A stretch of 64,000 nucleotides of DNA, from NCBI GenBank assembly GCA_020161695.1, contig JAIUOO010000001.1, positions 124,001 to 188,000 of the forward strand, read 5' to 3'. Origin of the DNA: Pseudomonadota bacterium. Its GTDB lineage: Bacteria > Pseudomonadota > Alphaproteobacteria > Rhizobiales > Phreatobacteraceae. The number at the start of each line of letters is the position of its first letter. Position 1 is the stretch's first letter. The position numbers and the translations under genes were made by a program. The notes under the pieces were generated by a model that saw only the letters and a list, made by a program, of their open reading frames with translations, was not told the DNA's origin and did no database searches. Of this stretch, positions 8,788 to 17,090 are shown one piece after another.

Positions 8788-8826
8788 TCCTTCTGCCCTA
8801 TCGGCCGGGCAGCGTCCAGATGGTCG

Positions 8827-9141
8827 TCAGGACTGGCTGCGGACAACGGCGGCGGCGGTCTTGAAGAAGGCGCTCGCCGCCCGCGACACCATATAGAAGA
8901 CGATCAGCGCGATGACGAATTCCAGCCCGCGACCGCGCATCCACAGATAACGGTAGAACGCCCAGGATATGACCGGCCAGCGCTCGCGATAGGGGGCGAG
9001 CCCCCGTGACCAGGGCCGTAGCAGAAAGGCGCGCTCCGGCAGGTTGAGGTCGGCCGCGACCCAGCGCGGCCAGAACGAGACGAGCCACAGGCCCGACGCG
9101 ACCAGCCCCAGCCAGACGAGAACATGGGTCGCAAGGTCCAT
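8827..9141 (-). CDS. Small membrane protein, unknown
   Basis: A 104-residue protein with two hydrophobic helices: one at the N-terminus ('HVLVWLGLVASGLWLVSFW') and one near the C-terminus ('LEFVIALIVFYMVSRAASAFF'), with a basic, aromatic loop between them. I do not recognise the family. It lies 30 bp downstream of the DUF2865 gene on the same strand, so the two may be co-transcribed. The palindrome at 8766-8787 separates it from the monooxygenase gene. Confidence 0.6.
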   Translation of the reverse strand: MDLATHVLVWLGLVASGLWLVSFWPRWVAADLNLPERAFLLRPWSRGLAPYRERWPVISWAFYRYLWMRGRGLEFVIALIVFYMVSRAASAFFKTAAAVVRSQS

Positions 9142-9171
9142 CGGGAGATCCGGTTACGAGAGAAGGATGGA

Positions 9172-10581
9172 TCAGCCGCCGGCCGGCGCGGCCGGAGCAC
9201 CGGCGCGCGGGGCGAGCGTCGGACCAATGATCCTGACAGGCCGCCGCTCGGCATCGAGGGGCAGCTCATCGGCGGGCGGCTCCGGCGCCGGCTGCGCGAG
9301 GGGAGCGGCGCCGCGTATCTCGGCGGGCTCCTGGTCCTGCGCCGGGCGAATCCGGCCGTCGAGACCGATCGTGCCGCGCGGGCGACCATCGGAGGCGCGC
9401 GAGCGGTCGGCCCTGCCCTGTCGTTCGGCCTCGCGGCGCGCACGCTCCGCTGCGGCGAACTCCTCTCGGGCGGCCTGCCGCTGCCCCGCGGGCATGGAGA
9501 GCAGGCGCGCCTGCTCGGCGGAGATCACCTGATCGCCGGTCCGTAGCGTCGGATCCTGCCGATGCGAGAAGGCCTCGGCCCAGGAGCCGTTGCGCGGCCG
9601 GCAGGTGCAGGCCGCGTCGAACCGCTGGCGGAAACGCAGCGCGTTGGGCAGCGCCGTGTAGGGGCTGCCGTTCATCGACACGGCATTCTCGATCTGGTCG
9701 TCGCGCATCCGGTAGAGCGCGACCTCGGCACCGGGGCACTGCATCTGGCACATCTCCTCCTGCCCCAGCGAGGCGCCGGGCCGGGCGGAGGAGGTCATGG
9801 GGAAGAAGGCACCGTCGCAGAGGCGCACGCAGACCGCGCGGTGGCCGACATTGCGCGGCCGCTGCTCGCCGTCCGAATCCTGCGGACGCAGCGTTTCCTC
9901 CGGCACGGGCTCGACATAGTTCGGCTCGCCGCGCGCGGGCTCGCGGCTCGCGCCGAAGAGATGCTCGATGAAGCCGCCGAAGCCCGCCGAAGGCTCGGCG
10001 CGATAGGCCGCCTGCGGCCGGCCGTAATCCGGCGTCCGGTATTCCCGTCCAGGCTGCGCCTGGCGCGTATCGGAGCCGCCGCCGCGGCAGCCGTTGGCGT
10101 CGAAGGCGGCGAGCAGGCGCGCGCGCTGCTGGGCCCGGCCGGCGGTCTCCATGCCGCCGCCGCCCGCCTGCGCCTCCAGCTGGGCGAGATTGGCGCGCAT
10201 CTGCCGGATGCGCCCGTCGAGAGCCGAACATTGACCGCTCTGGAAGAAGCCGCCGCAACCGGCGGCCTGATAGCGGCCCTGGGCGGTGGCGATTTCGGCG
10301 CGCTGGCGCTGGGCGGCCACGGCAAAGCGCCGATTGGTCCCGCCGCCGGACGGTGCGGAATCGAGCCGAGCGATCTGGGCGCGGATCTGGCCGCAGATAC
10401 CGCCGGCCTGCGCCCATGCGGACCCGGGCACGATGACGACCGCTGCGCCGCCGAGCGTCGCGAGCAGAACTGCCGCCAACTGCCGACCGACCGCCGGAAA
10501 AGCCACCAATCCTCCCGCCAATACCGCAAGGCGCGACACTAGCCGTGCGCGCCTGACTGCCAGTTGATCAAGCCCCGTCAT
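9172..10581 (-). CDS. DUF2865 secreted protein
   Basis: A 469-residue exported protein. A hydrophobic segment ('LAAVLLATLGGAAVVIV') ending at 'GSAWAQAGG' looks like a signal peptide. The DUF2865 core is recognisable: 'RAVCVRLCDGAFFPM', 'EEMCQMQCPGAEVALY' and 'LPNALRFRQRFDAACTC', with six regularly placed cysteines likely to form disulfides in the periplasm. The N-terminal half is glutamine/arginine-rich and possibly coiled; the C-terminal 130 residues are proline/alanine-rich low complexity. The family is restricted mainly to alphaproteobacteria, with no known function. Start ATG 10581 is preferred; the frame extends to 10734. Confidence 0.82.
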   Translation of the reverse strand: MTGLDQLAVRRARLVSRLAVLAGGLVAFPAVGRQLAAVLLATLGGAAVVIVPGSAWAQAGGICGQIRAQIARLDSAPSGGGTNRRFAVAAQRQRAEIATAQGRYQAAGCGGFFQSGQCSALDGRIRQMRANLAQLEAQAGGGGMETAGRAQQRARLLAAFDANGCRGGGSDTRQAQPGREYRTPDYGRPQAAYRAEPSAGFGGFIEHLFGASREPARGEPNYVEPVPEETLRPQDSDGEQRPRNVGHRAVCVRLCDGAFFPMTSSARPGASLGQEEMCQMQCPGAEVALYRMRDDQIENAVSMNGSPYTALPNALRFRQRFDAACTCRPRNGSWAEAFSHRQDPTLRTGDQVISAEQARLLSMPAGQRQAAREEFAAAERARREAERQGRADRSRASDGRPRGTIGLDGRIRPAQDQEPAEIRGAAPLAQPAPEPPADELPLDAERRPVRIIGPTLAPRAGAPAAPAGG

Positions 10582-10759
10582 GGTGAACAAGGGGTAAAGA
10601 CCGCCGCTCTTTTCGAGCCGCGACGATGCGGAGGAGGGGATGCGGCCGAACGCCACGCCCGCCGGACACGCCGCCCGTGCATGCGTGCTGCCGTGCAGCA
10701 TCCGCTTGACTCGTGCAAGCCTGCGGCGAACCATCGGCCATCACTTCTTCGAGGTTGTC

Positions 10760-11710
10760 ATGTCGTCCGCCCCAGCCAAACTTCTCACCGGCTCCTTTGT
10801 TGCGCTGGTCACGCCCTTCGACCGCACCGGAGCCGTCGATTTCGGAGCCTTCCGCGAACTGCTCGCCTTCCACCGCGAAAACGGCACCGGCGCGATCCTG
10901 ATCATGGGCTCCACCGGCGAGACTTCGCTGCTCTCCCCGGAGGAAAAGAAGGCGATCATCGTCGAGACCGCGAAGATGAAGACGGCGGACATGCCGCTGT
11001 TCTTCGGCCTGACCGGCAACAACACCGACACGACCATCACCAACGTCAAGTTCGCCAAGGATGCGGGTGCAGACGGCGGCATTCTCGCCGCGCCCGCCTA
11101 TATCTGCGGCTCCGAGAGCGACATCGAGCGGTTCTTCCTCGACGTCGCCGATGCCACGGACCTGCCGCTCGGCATCTACAACAACCCCCCGCGGGTGAAG
11201 ACCGACCTGCACTGGGACAACCTGATCCGCATCTTCAAGCATCCGAACTACGTGGTGCACAAGGAATCGACGACGCGGGTCGGTCAGGTCGCGCAGATCC
11301 TCGCGGCGCGCACCGATGTCTCGGTCATGTGCTGCGACAGCCCCAATCTCGGCCTCGTCGTGCCGACCATGAGCCTTGGCGGCCATGGCACCGCCAACAT
11401 GACCGGCAATCTCGCCCCCGCCGAGCTCGCGACCATTTCTAAGCCCTGGACCAGCTATGCCGAAGCCGAAGGCTTCAAGAACGCCTATCTCGGCCTCTTG
11501 CCGCTGCTTCACTACACCTATTCGGCCATCAACCCGGTGGCGGTGAAGAGCCTGATGAAGGCCGTCGGCCTGCCGGTCGGCGACTTGCGCCGCCCGCTGA
11601 CCAACCTCGAGGGCGAGGCGCTGGCCAAGGGCGTGCGCGTCATCCAGGAACTCGGCCTCGACAAGCGCTACGGCTATCGCATCAAGCCCGTCTCCGCGAT
11701 CGCCGCCTGA
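10760..11710 (+). CDS. DapA-like class I lyase (dihydrodipicolinate synthase family)
   Basis: A 316-residue TIM-barrel Schiff-base aldolase or dehydratase. The family motif 'GSTGETSLLSPEEK' is near residue 46, the catalytic Tyr sits in 'GIYNNPPRVK', and the Schiff-base Lys is the K of 'VVHKESTTR' near residue 167. The substrate pocket cannot be read, so it may be true DapA, an N-acetylneuraminate or keto-acid lyase, or a dehydratase. Its neighbour 10 bp downstream is a Bug-type binding protein, which suggests catabolism of an imported carboxylate rather than lysine synthesis. The ATG at 10760 matches the start of the conserved region. Confidence 0.85.
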   Translation: MSSAPAKLLTGSFVALVTPFDRTGAVDFGAFRELLAFHRENGTGAILIMGSTGETSLLSPEEKKAIIVETAKMKTADMPLFFGLTGNNTDTTITNVKFAKDAGADGGILAAPAYICGSESDIERFFLDVADATDLPLGIYNNPPRVKTDLHWDNLIRIFKHPNYVVHKESTTRVGQVAQILAARTDVSVMCCDSPNLGLVVPTMSLGGHGTANMTGNLAPAELATISKPWTSYAEAEGFKNAYLGLLPLLHYTYSAINPVAVKSLMKAVGLPVGDLRRPLTNLEGEALAKGVRVIQELGLDKRYGYRIKPVSAIAA

Positions 11711-11720
11711 GGAGCACGCC

Positions 11721-12689
11721 ATGGACCGCCGACTTTTCCTTGCGGGCGCGGGCGCGCTCGCAGCCTCCACGCGCGCGGGCGCGCAGGCGACCTTCCCGTC
11801 CCGCGGCATCACCATGACCGTGCCGCACGCGCCCGGCGGACCGGTCGACTCGGTCGCCCGGCTGGTGGCGCAGGGGCTGGAGCGCGAGCTGCGCCAGAGC
11901 GTCGTGGTCGAGAACCGCGCCGGCGCGTCCGGCGTGGTCGGCGCGGGCTACATCGCCAAGCAGCCGCCCGACGGCTATTCGCTCTACTTCAACGCCTCGA
12001 TCCACATCGTGAATCCGCTGACGCGCAAGGAGCCGGCCGGCTTCGACGCGATCAAGGATTTCACGCCGATCTTCAAGGTGGCGCGCGGTCCGGTGGTGTT
12101 TTCGGTGCCCACCTCGCTCGGCATCAACACGCTGGCCGAGTTCATCGCCAAGGCGAAGGCCAACCCGGACAAGATGAACTTCGCCGTTTCCGGCTTCGGT
12201 TCGGCCGGCCACATGTCGACGGAACTGTTCCGCCTGCGCTCCGGCGTGAAACTGCCGCTGGTGCTCTATCGCGGCGGCGGGCCGGCCGTGAACGACCTCG
12301 TCGCCGGCCACGTCTCGGCCTTCCTCGACCCGATCCTCTCGGCGCTGCCGCAGATCCGTGGTGGCCGGGTCAAGGCGCTGGCGATCGGCGCCAAGACGCG
12401 CAGCCCGCACCTGCCGGATGTCCCGACCTTCGCCGAGCTCGGCTTCCCCGGCATCGACCTCGACACCTGGTACGGCGTCTGGGGCCCTGCCGGCATGCCC
12501 GCGCCGGTGATCGCCACGCTGGAGGACGGCATCCGCAAGGTCGCGAACAGCGACGCGTTCAAGGGCCGCCTCGGCGATCTCGGCTTCGAGCCGGAGGCGC
12601 TCAATTCGGCTGAGTTCTCGCGGTTCATCGACACCGAATATGCCCGCTACGTGGCGTTGGTGAAGGAAGCCGGCATCGAGCCGCAATAG
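11721..12689 (+). CDS. Bug-type tripartite tricarboxylate transporter binding protein
   Basis: A 322-residue periplasmic solute-binding protein of the Bug/TctC family. The signal peptide 'RRLFLAGAGALAASTRAGAQA' begins with a twin-arginine-like RR. The Bug hallmarks follow: 'VPHAPGGPVDSVARLVAQ', 'VVENRAGASGVVGAGYIA' and 'GSAGHMSTELFRLRSGV'. No TctA/TctB membrane genes are nearby, a common situation for Bug proteins. A GAGGAG Shine-Dalgarno precedes the ATG. It is 10 bp downstream of the DapA-like gene and likely co-transcribed; the ligand is unknown. Confidence 0.88.
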   Translation: MDRRLFLAGAGALAASTRAGAQATFPSRGITMTVPHAPGGPVDSVARLVAQGLERELRQSVVVENRAGASGVVGAGYIAKQPPDGYSLYFNASIHIVNPLTRKEPAGFDAIKDFTPIFKVARGPVVFSVPTSLGINTLAEFIAKAKANPDKMNFAVSGFGSAGHMSTELFRLRSGVKLPLVLYRGGGPAVNDLVAGHVSAFLDPILSALPQIRGGRVKALAIGAKTRSPHLPDVPTFAELGFPGIDLDTWYGVWGPAGMPAPVIATLEDGIRKVANSDAFKGRLGDLGFEPEALNSAEFSRFIDTEYARYVALVKEAGIEPQ

Positions 12690-12740
12690 GGACTTCCCGC
12701 TGCCGTCCAGAGCGAAACATTCGTATCGATCCGGATAATG

Positions 12741-12756
12741 TGAAACGGATGTTTCA
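12741..12756. promoter_or_regulatory. RpiR-type operator
   Basis: Perfect palindrome TGAAAC-GGAT-GTTTCA, 30 bp upstream of the rpiR-like ATG. TGAAA-N-TTTCA is the typical form of sites bound by RpiR/MurR regulators, so autoregulation of the downstream three-gene operon is likely. A further GAAAC half-site lies at 12714-12718. Confidence 0.65.
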
Positions 12757-12786
12757 TTTCGCTGCGAGCCTGCTAGCTTGCCGTGC

Positions 12787-13686
12787 ATGGATCAGGCGAC
12801 GCTCAGCGACAGACTGGCGGCAAGCTTCGACGACCTGCCGGAACAGCTTCGGCAGGCGGCGCGATGGGTTTTGGATCACCCTGCCGATGTCGCGCTGCTG
12901 ACGACGCGTGAACAGGCGCGCCGCGCCGGGCTCATGCCGGCGACCCTGACCCGGCTCGCCCAGCGCCTCGGCCTGTCCGGCTACGAGGAACTGAGACGAC
13001 TCTTTGCCGTCTCGATTCGCCGCCGGCCCGAGAGCTTCCACGGCCGGGCCGCCGAACTCATCGCGCGGCGTGGCGAGGAGGGCGACGCGGCGCTGGCTCA
13101 GGACATGTTCGCCGCGCTGCGCGACCATCTCGGCGCCTTGTCGAGCCCGGATTCCATTGCGAGGCTCGAGCGAGCGGCGGAACTCATCGCCGGTGCCGAC
13201 AGGGTCATCTGCTTCGGTCTCCGCTCGGCCTTTCCCGCCGCCTTCATGCTCGACTATGTGCGCCAGCTCACCGGCGAGGCTTCGGTGCTCGCCGACGCCG
13301 CCGGCGGACGCGGCATCGATGCGCTGCGGGATGCGGGTCCGGGCGACGTGCTGTTCTGCGCCTCGGTGAACCCCTATACCCGGCTTACCGTGCAGGCCGC
13401 GAAGTTCGCGATATCCCGCGGCGTGCGGGTAGCGGCGATCACCGACAGCGCCCTCTCGCCGCTGGCGAGGCTCGCCGACGCGGTCGTGCTGGTCAGGACC
13501 GAGACACCGTCCTTCTTCCACACGATGACCCCGGCTTTCGCGGCGGTCGAAGCCCTGAGCGCGCTGGTCGCGGCGCGGCGCGGCCAGCCCGCGCTCGACG
13601 CGCTGGCGGCAAGCGAGGCCCAGCTCGCCGCCTTCGACACCTATCTGCTCCCCCCTTCCCGCACATCCGGACGACGCAAGCCATGA
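12787..13686 (+). CDS. RpiR/MurR-family transcriptional regulator
   Basis: A 299-residue regulator with an N-terminal HTH_6 domain (residues 1-75; 'TTREQARRAGLMPATLTRLA' carries the recognition helix) and a C-terminal SIS sugar-phosphate-binding domain ('ADRVICFGLRSAFPAAF' and 'VRVAAITDSALSPLA'). The ATG at 12787 is used; a TTG three codons earlier is possible. It starts an operon with the aminotransferase (4-bp overlap) and an amino-acid-binding protein, so it probably senses a metabolite of that pathway. The palindrome in front of it points to autoregulation. Confidence 0.88.
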   Translation: MDQATLSDRLAASFDDLPEQLRQAARWVLDHPADVALLTTREQARRAGLMPATLTRLAQRLGLSGYEELRRLFAVSIRRRPESFHGRAAELIARRGEEGDAALAQDMFAALRDHLGALSSPDSIARLERAAELIAGADRVICFGLRSAFPAAFMLDYVRQLTGEASVLADAAGGRGIDALRDAGPGDVLFCASVNPYTRLTVQAAKFAISRGVRVAAITDSALSPLARLADAVVLVRTETPSFFHTMTPAFAAVEALSALVAARRGQPALDALAASEAQLAAFDTYLLPPSRTSGRRKP

Positions 13687-15014
13687 CGCGCATCCTTCAC
13701 CGCTCCATCGCCCAGGATTATCCGACCGCCGTCAGCGGCAAGGGCGTCACCATCCGGGATGCCGAGGGTCGCGACTACATCGACGCCTCGGGCGGCGCGG
13801 CCGTGTCCTGCCTCGGACATTCGCATCCGGACGTGCTGGCGGCGATGCACACCCAGCTCGACCAGCTTGCCTACGCCCATACGAGCTTCTTCACGACCAG
13901 GGTGGCCGAAGAGCTCGGCGAGGCGCTGATCGCCGATGCACCGGCCGGAATGGGCCATGTCTATTACGTCTCGGGCGGCTCGGAGGCCGTGGAGGCGGCG
14001 CTGAAGATGGCCCGCCAATATTGCGTGGAGACCGGCCAGCCGCAGCGGACGAAGTTCATCGCCCGCCGGCAGAGCTATCACGGCAACACGCTTGGCGCGC
14101 TGGCGGTGGGGGGCAACGAATGGCGGCGCAAGCAGTTCGCGCCGCTGCTGATCGAGACCCACCATGTCTCCGCGCCCTTCGACTATCGGGGCCGGCGGGC
14201 CGACGAGACCCCCGAACACTATGGCGAACGGCTGGCGCGGGAACTGGAGGCCGAGATCGAGCGGCTCGGGCCCGACAGCGTCATCGGCTTCATCGCGGAG
14301 ACGGTCGGCGGGGCGACCGCCGGATGCATCACCGCGCCGCCCGGCTATTTCAGGCGGGTGCGCGAGATCTGCGACCGGCACGGCATCCTCCTGATCCTCG
14401 ACGAGGTCATGTGCGGCATGGGTCGCACCGGTACGCTGCATGCCTGCGAGCAGGAAGGCATCGCGCCCGACCTGATGACCATTGCCAAAGGCCTCGGCGG
14501 CGGCTTTGCTCCCATCGGCGCGGTTCTGGTGGCAGACCGGGTGTTCGATGCGTTCAGAAGCGGCTCCGGCATGTTCCAGCACGGCCATACCTATCTCGGC
14601 CATCCGCTGGCCTGCGCCGCGGCGCTGGCGGTGCAGACAGTGATCAGGCGCGACAACCTGCTGGACAACGTCAAGGCCCAGGGCGTGCATCTCGCACGCC
14701 GCCTCGGCGAGCGCTTCGGCAATCACCACCATGTCGGCGACATACGCGGGCGTGGCCTGTTCCAGGCCATCGAACTCGTCGCCGACCGCGGCACGAAAGA
14801 GACCTTCGACCCGAAGCACAAGCTCAACGCCCGCATCAAGCGCGAGGCCATGGCGCGCGGCCTGATGGTCTATCCGATGGGCGGCACGGTCGACGGCGTC
14901 CACGGCGACCACGTGCTGATCGCGCCCCCCTTCATCGTCGATCATTCTACGATCGACGTGATCGTCGAGCGGCTGGCGGAGGCCGTCGATGCAAGCCTTC
15001 AGGACATTGCCTGA
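13683..15014 (+). CDS. Class III pyridoxal-phosphate aminotransferase
   Basis: A 443-residue fold type I class III aminotransferase, the omega-amino acid/GABA/beta-alanine transaminase group. Landmarks are 'VSGGSEAVEAALKMARQ' near residue 97 (phosphate binding), 'LILDEVMCGMGRTG' near residue 238 (PLP-ring Asp) and 'TIAKGLGGGFAPIGA', whose Lys forms the internal aldimine. The preferred amine donor cannot be read. The start overlaps the RpiR stop (ATGA), and a solute-binding protein gene follows 22 bp downstream, suggesting import and transamination of one amino compound under RpiR control. Confidence 0.9.
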   Translation: MTRILHRSIAQDYPTAVSGKGVTIRDAEGRDYIDASGGAAVSCLGHSHPDVLAAMHTQLDQLAYAHTSFFTTRVAEELGEALIADAPAGMGHVYYVSGGSEAVEAALKMARQYCVETGQPQRTKFIARRQSYHGNTLGALAVGGNEWRRKQFAPLLIETHHVSAPFDYRGRRADETPEHYGERLARELEAEIERLGPDSVIGFIAETVGGATAGCITAPPGYFRRVREICDRHGILLILDEVMCGMGRTGTLHACEQEGIAPDLMTIAKGLGGGFAPIGAVLVADRVFDAFRSGSGMFQHGHTYLGHPLACAAALAVQTVIRRDNLLDNVKAQGVHLARRLGERFGNHHHVGDIRGRGLFQAIELVADRGTKETFDPKHKLNARIKREAMARGLMVYPMGGTVDGVHGDHVLIAPPFIVDHSTIDVIVERLAEAVDASLQDIA

Positions 15015-15036
15015 ACTGTTCCAGAGGAGAACAACC

Positions 15037-16062
15037 ATGAAGAAGACCATCGCTGCGGCCCTGATCGGGCTCGCAGGCCTTGTGGCGGGAGCTGCCCAGG
15101 CGCAGACCGTCAACGTGCTGGACCGCATCAAGCAGCGCGGCTTCCTGACCTGCGGCGTCCATACCGGCCTGCCCGGCTTCGGCTACCAGAACGACCAGGG
15201 CCAGTGGCTCGGCCTCGACGTCGACCTCTGCCGCGCGGTGGCTGCGGCGATCTTCGACGATCCCACCAAGATCCGCTTCGTCCAGACCACCACGCCGACC
15301 CGGTTCATCGTGGTGCAGACCGGCGACGTCGACATGCTCTCCCGCAACGCCACCTATACGATGTCGCGCGACACCGGCATGGGCATGGCCTGGCCGGTGA
15401 TCAACTTCTTCGACGGGCAGGGCTTCATCGTCCGCAAGTCGCTGGGCGTCACGTCGGTCAAGGGACTCAACGGCGCGACCATCTGCGTCACGCAGGGCAC
15501 CACGACCGAGCTGAATCTCGCGGACTATTTCCGCGCCAACAACCTCAAATACGAGGTGGTCAGCTTCAAGACCAACGAGGAGGGCGTGAAGGCGTTCGAG
15601 GCCGGCCGCTGCGATTCGTTCACGACCGATTCCTCGGGCCTCGCGGCGGAGCGGCTGAAATTCGCCAACCCCAATGACTTCGTCATCCTGCCCGAGCTGA
15701 TCTCGCGCGAGCCGCTTGGACCGGCGGTCCGGCGCGGCGACGAGAACTTCACCGCCGTCGTGCGCTGGGCCCATTACGCCATGCTCAACGCCGAGGACAT
15801 GGGCGTCACCCGCGCCAATGTCGATCAGTTGAAGGCATCCTCGACCAGCCCGGAAATCCGCCGGCTCCTCGGGCTCGACGGCAAGTTCGGCGAGGCGCTC
15901 GGCCTGCCCAACGACTGGGCCTACCGGATCATCAAGCATGTCGGCAATTACGGCGAGGCCTTCGACCGCAATGTCGGCGCCGGCTCGCGCCTCGGCCTGC
16001 CGCGCGGCCTCAATGCGCTGTGGAGCCAGGGCGGCCAGCAATATCCCTATCCGATCCGGTAA
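15037..16062 (+). CDS. Amino-acid ABC transporter substrate-binding protein (AapJ-like)
   Basis: A 341-residue periplasmic binding protein of the polar amino-acid family 3, close to AapJ/BztA by pattern ('RGFLTCGVHTGLPGFGYQN', 'WLGLDVDLCRAVAAAIF', 'NATYTMSRDTGMGM'). A Sec signal peptide ends at 'AGAAQAQ'. AGAGGAG lies just upstream of the ATG. It closes the RpiR operon, yet no permease or ATPase genes accompany it, so it must use membrane components encoded elsewhere. Two stem-loops follow the stop. Confidence 0.9.
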   Translation: MKKTIAAALIGLAGLVAGAAQAQTVNVLDRIKQRGFLTCGVHTGLPGFGYQNDQGQWLGLDVDLCRAVAAAIFDDPTKIRFVQTTTPTRFIVVQTGDVDMLSRNATYTMSRDTGMGMAWPVINFFDGQGFIVRKSLGVTSVKGLNGATICVTQGTTTELNLADYFRANNLKYEVVSFKTNEEGVKAFEAGRCDSFTTDSSGLAAERLKFANPNDFVILPELISREPLGPAVRRGDENFTAVVRWAHYAMLNAEDMGVTRANVDQLKASSTSPEIRRLLGLDGKFGEALGLPNDWAYRIIKHVGNYGEAFDRNVGAGSRLGLPRGLNALWSQGGQQYPYPIR

Positions 16063-16087
16063 GGATGCAGCCGCAGCTTTCAGGCGC

Positions 16088-16103
16088 GGACCGGCAGCGG
16101 TCC
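16088..16103 (+). terminator. Stem-loop after the amino-acid-binding protein gene
   Basis: GGACCG-GCAG-CGGTCC, followed by GTTCTT: a short hairpin with a weak T stretch, 25 bp after the stop at 16062. It is a plausible weak intrinsic terminator for the RpiR operon. Confidence 0.4.
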
Positions 16104-16107
16104 GTTC

Positions 16108-16137
16108 TTGACACCGACGACGGGGAGCCGCTAGGAA
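16108..16137 (+). promoter_or_regulatory. Promoter of the tRNA-Val gene
   Basis: A consensus -35 TTGACA at 16108-16113, then an 18-bp spacer and TAGGAA at 16132-16137. The -35 is perfect, the -10 weak. A 9-bp stem (GGGAGCCGC/GCGGCTCCC, 16123-16147) overlaps it. The mature tRNA begins about 30 nt downstream. Confidence 0.45.
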
Positions 16138-16167
16138 CGCGGCTCCCAATTCGCCTCGTGGCGATAC

Positions 16168-16242
16168 GGGCGCGTAGCTCAGCGGGAGAGCACTCCCTTC
16201 ACACGGGAGGGGTCGCAGGTTCAATCCCTGCCGCGCCCACCA
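16168..16242 (+). tRNA. tRNA-Val(CAC)
   Basis: A complete cloverleaf can be folded. The acceptor stem is GGGCGCG (16168-16174) with CGCGCCC (16232-16238). The D arm contains GCTC...GAGC. The anticodon stem CTCCC/GGGAG encloses loop TTCACAC with anticodon CAC at 16200-16202. The T arm is GCAGG-TTCAATC-CCTGC. The discriminator is A, and CCA is encoded at 16240-16242. The anticodon reads GUG valine codons. Confidence 0.96.
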
Positions 16243-16366
16243 TTCCATTCAGAATCAAAGACTTACAGCTGACTTTCGGCGGGATGGATATCCAGCCGGG
16301 GTGTCGGCGCAGTTCTTGCGACCGAGCGGCGAAGGTGACGCCGCTGGCCCGTGGCAGCCGCGCGGC

Positions 16367-16771
16367 CTAGCGCCGCCCCGACGAATGGCCGCCGCCACCG
16401 CCCATGGCCGGGCCGACCCGTGCGCCGGAATGCTGGCCGGAGCTGTTGACGGTCGGTCCGCGCGGCGGCGTTGCCGTCGAGCCCGGCAGGTATGGGTTCT
16501 GATAGCCGGGGCTGCGCGGTCCGGGCGGCCGGTCGCCGCGATGGTCCTGATAGTGGCTGCCCTGGCCCGACGGCCGCGCGGGAACCCAACGCGGACGGTT
16601 CGGGCTGCTGTTGCCGCGATGGTCCTGATAATGCCCGTCGCGCGAATAGAAGACGCCGTTTCGCCAGAAGCCGCCATCCTGTGCCTGAGCGGCTTCGGAG
16701 ACGAACATTCCGGCGGAAAGGCTGAGCCCGAAGGCGACTGCGCTGCACCTGAGAATCCCGGCTGCCGGCAT
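16367..16771 (-). CDS. Small secreted protein with repeated HYQDHRG motif
   Basis: A 134-residue protein with a strong Shine-Dalgarno (AGGAGGAGGAG) and a signal peptide ('CSAVAFGLSLSAGMFVSEAAQAQ'). The mature part is short, aromatic and then glycine/proline-rich. It contains two near-identical units ('GHYQDHRGNSSP' and 'SHYQDHRGDRPPG') and ends in 'GGGGGHSSGRR'. I do not recognise a family. The composition suggests an unfolded periplasmic or surface-exposed protein. The frame is open upstream to 17140, but the signal peptide and ribosome site fix the start at 16771. Confidence 0.65.
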   Translation of the reverse strand: MPAAGILRCSAVAFGLSLSAGMFVSEAAQAQDGGFWRNGVFYSRDGHYQDHRGNSSPNRPRWVPARPSGQGSHYQDHRGDRPPGPRSPGYQNPYLPGSTATPPRGPTVNSSGQHSGARVGPAMGGGGGHSSGRR

Positions 16772-17090
16772 CTGCTCCTCCTCCTGTTCGACCGGGTCAT
16801 GGGCCTCGGCCAGTCTTGTGTCGCAACTTGCATGGCTTTGGTTCAGCAGCCCGTTCCGGGTGACTTCAGAACCTCGACTTCCTCCCGATTCAGGCCCGGG
16901 CGCATGGCAATGACGCAGCGGCAGCCCATTCAACGCCCAGCCGCGCAGATGGGCAACGCATCGCCCGGAACCGCCCTGCCCGCCGCCTGCCCACCATTTC
17001 CTGTGGGTTGCCCGAAAGCCCGCCACGCACCGCCGGGCAGCGGATGCTAGGAAGACGCCGCCCCTTCGGGCGGAGGACGGAAGAATCGGC
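16772..17090. other. Divergent intergenic stretch, no gene seen
   Basis: A 319-bp interval between the secreted protein and the HerA-like ATPase. It holds the AGGAGGAGGAG ribosome site of the first and a GGAAG site for the second. A CCGCCC-CTTC-GGGCGG hairpin (17058-17073) precedes the second start. I find no convincing promoter, RNA or ORF. Confidence 0.5.

Noticed and set aside
7230..8864. A 544-residue plus-strand frame opposite the FAD monooxygenase
   Set aside because: The composition is typical of GC-rich antisense (Arg, His, Asp, Val) and there is no recognisable domain; the minus-strand gene has intact flavin motifs.
16020..16370. A frame crossing tRNA-Val
   Set aside because: It overlaps a perfectly folding tRNA and the end of the binding protein gene; no ribosome site or motif.
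16540..16640. Two similar GATGGTCCTGATA-containing stretches as a possible DNA repeat
   Set aside because: They encode the duplicated HYQDHRG peptide inside the secreted protein, so they are explained as an internal protein repeat.
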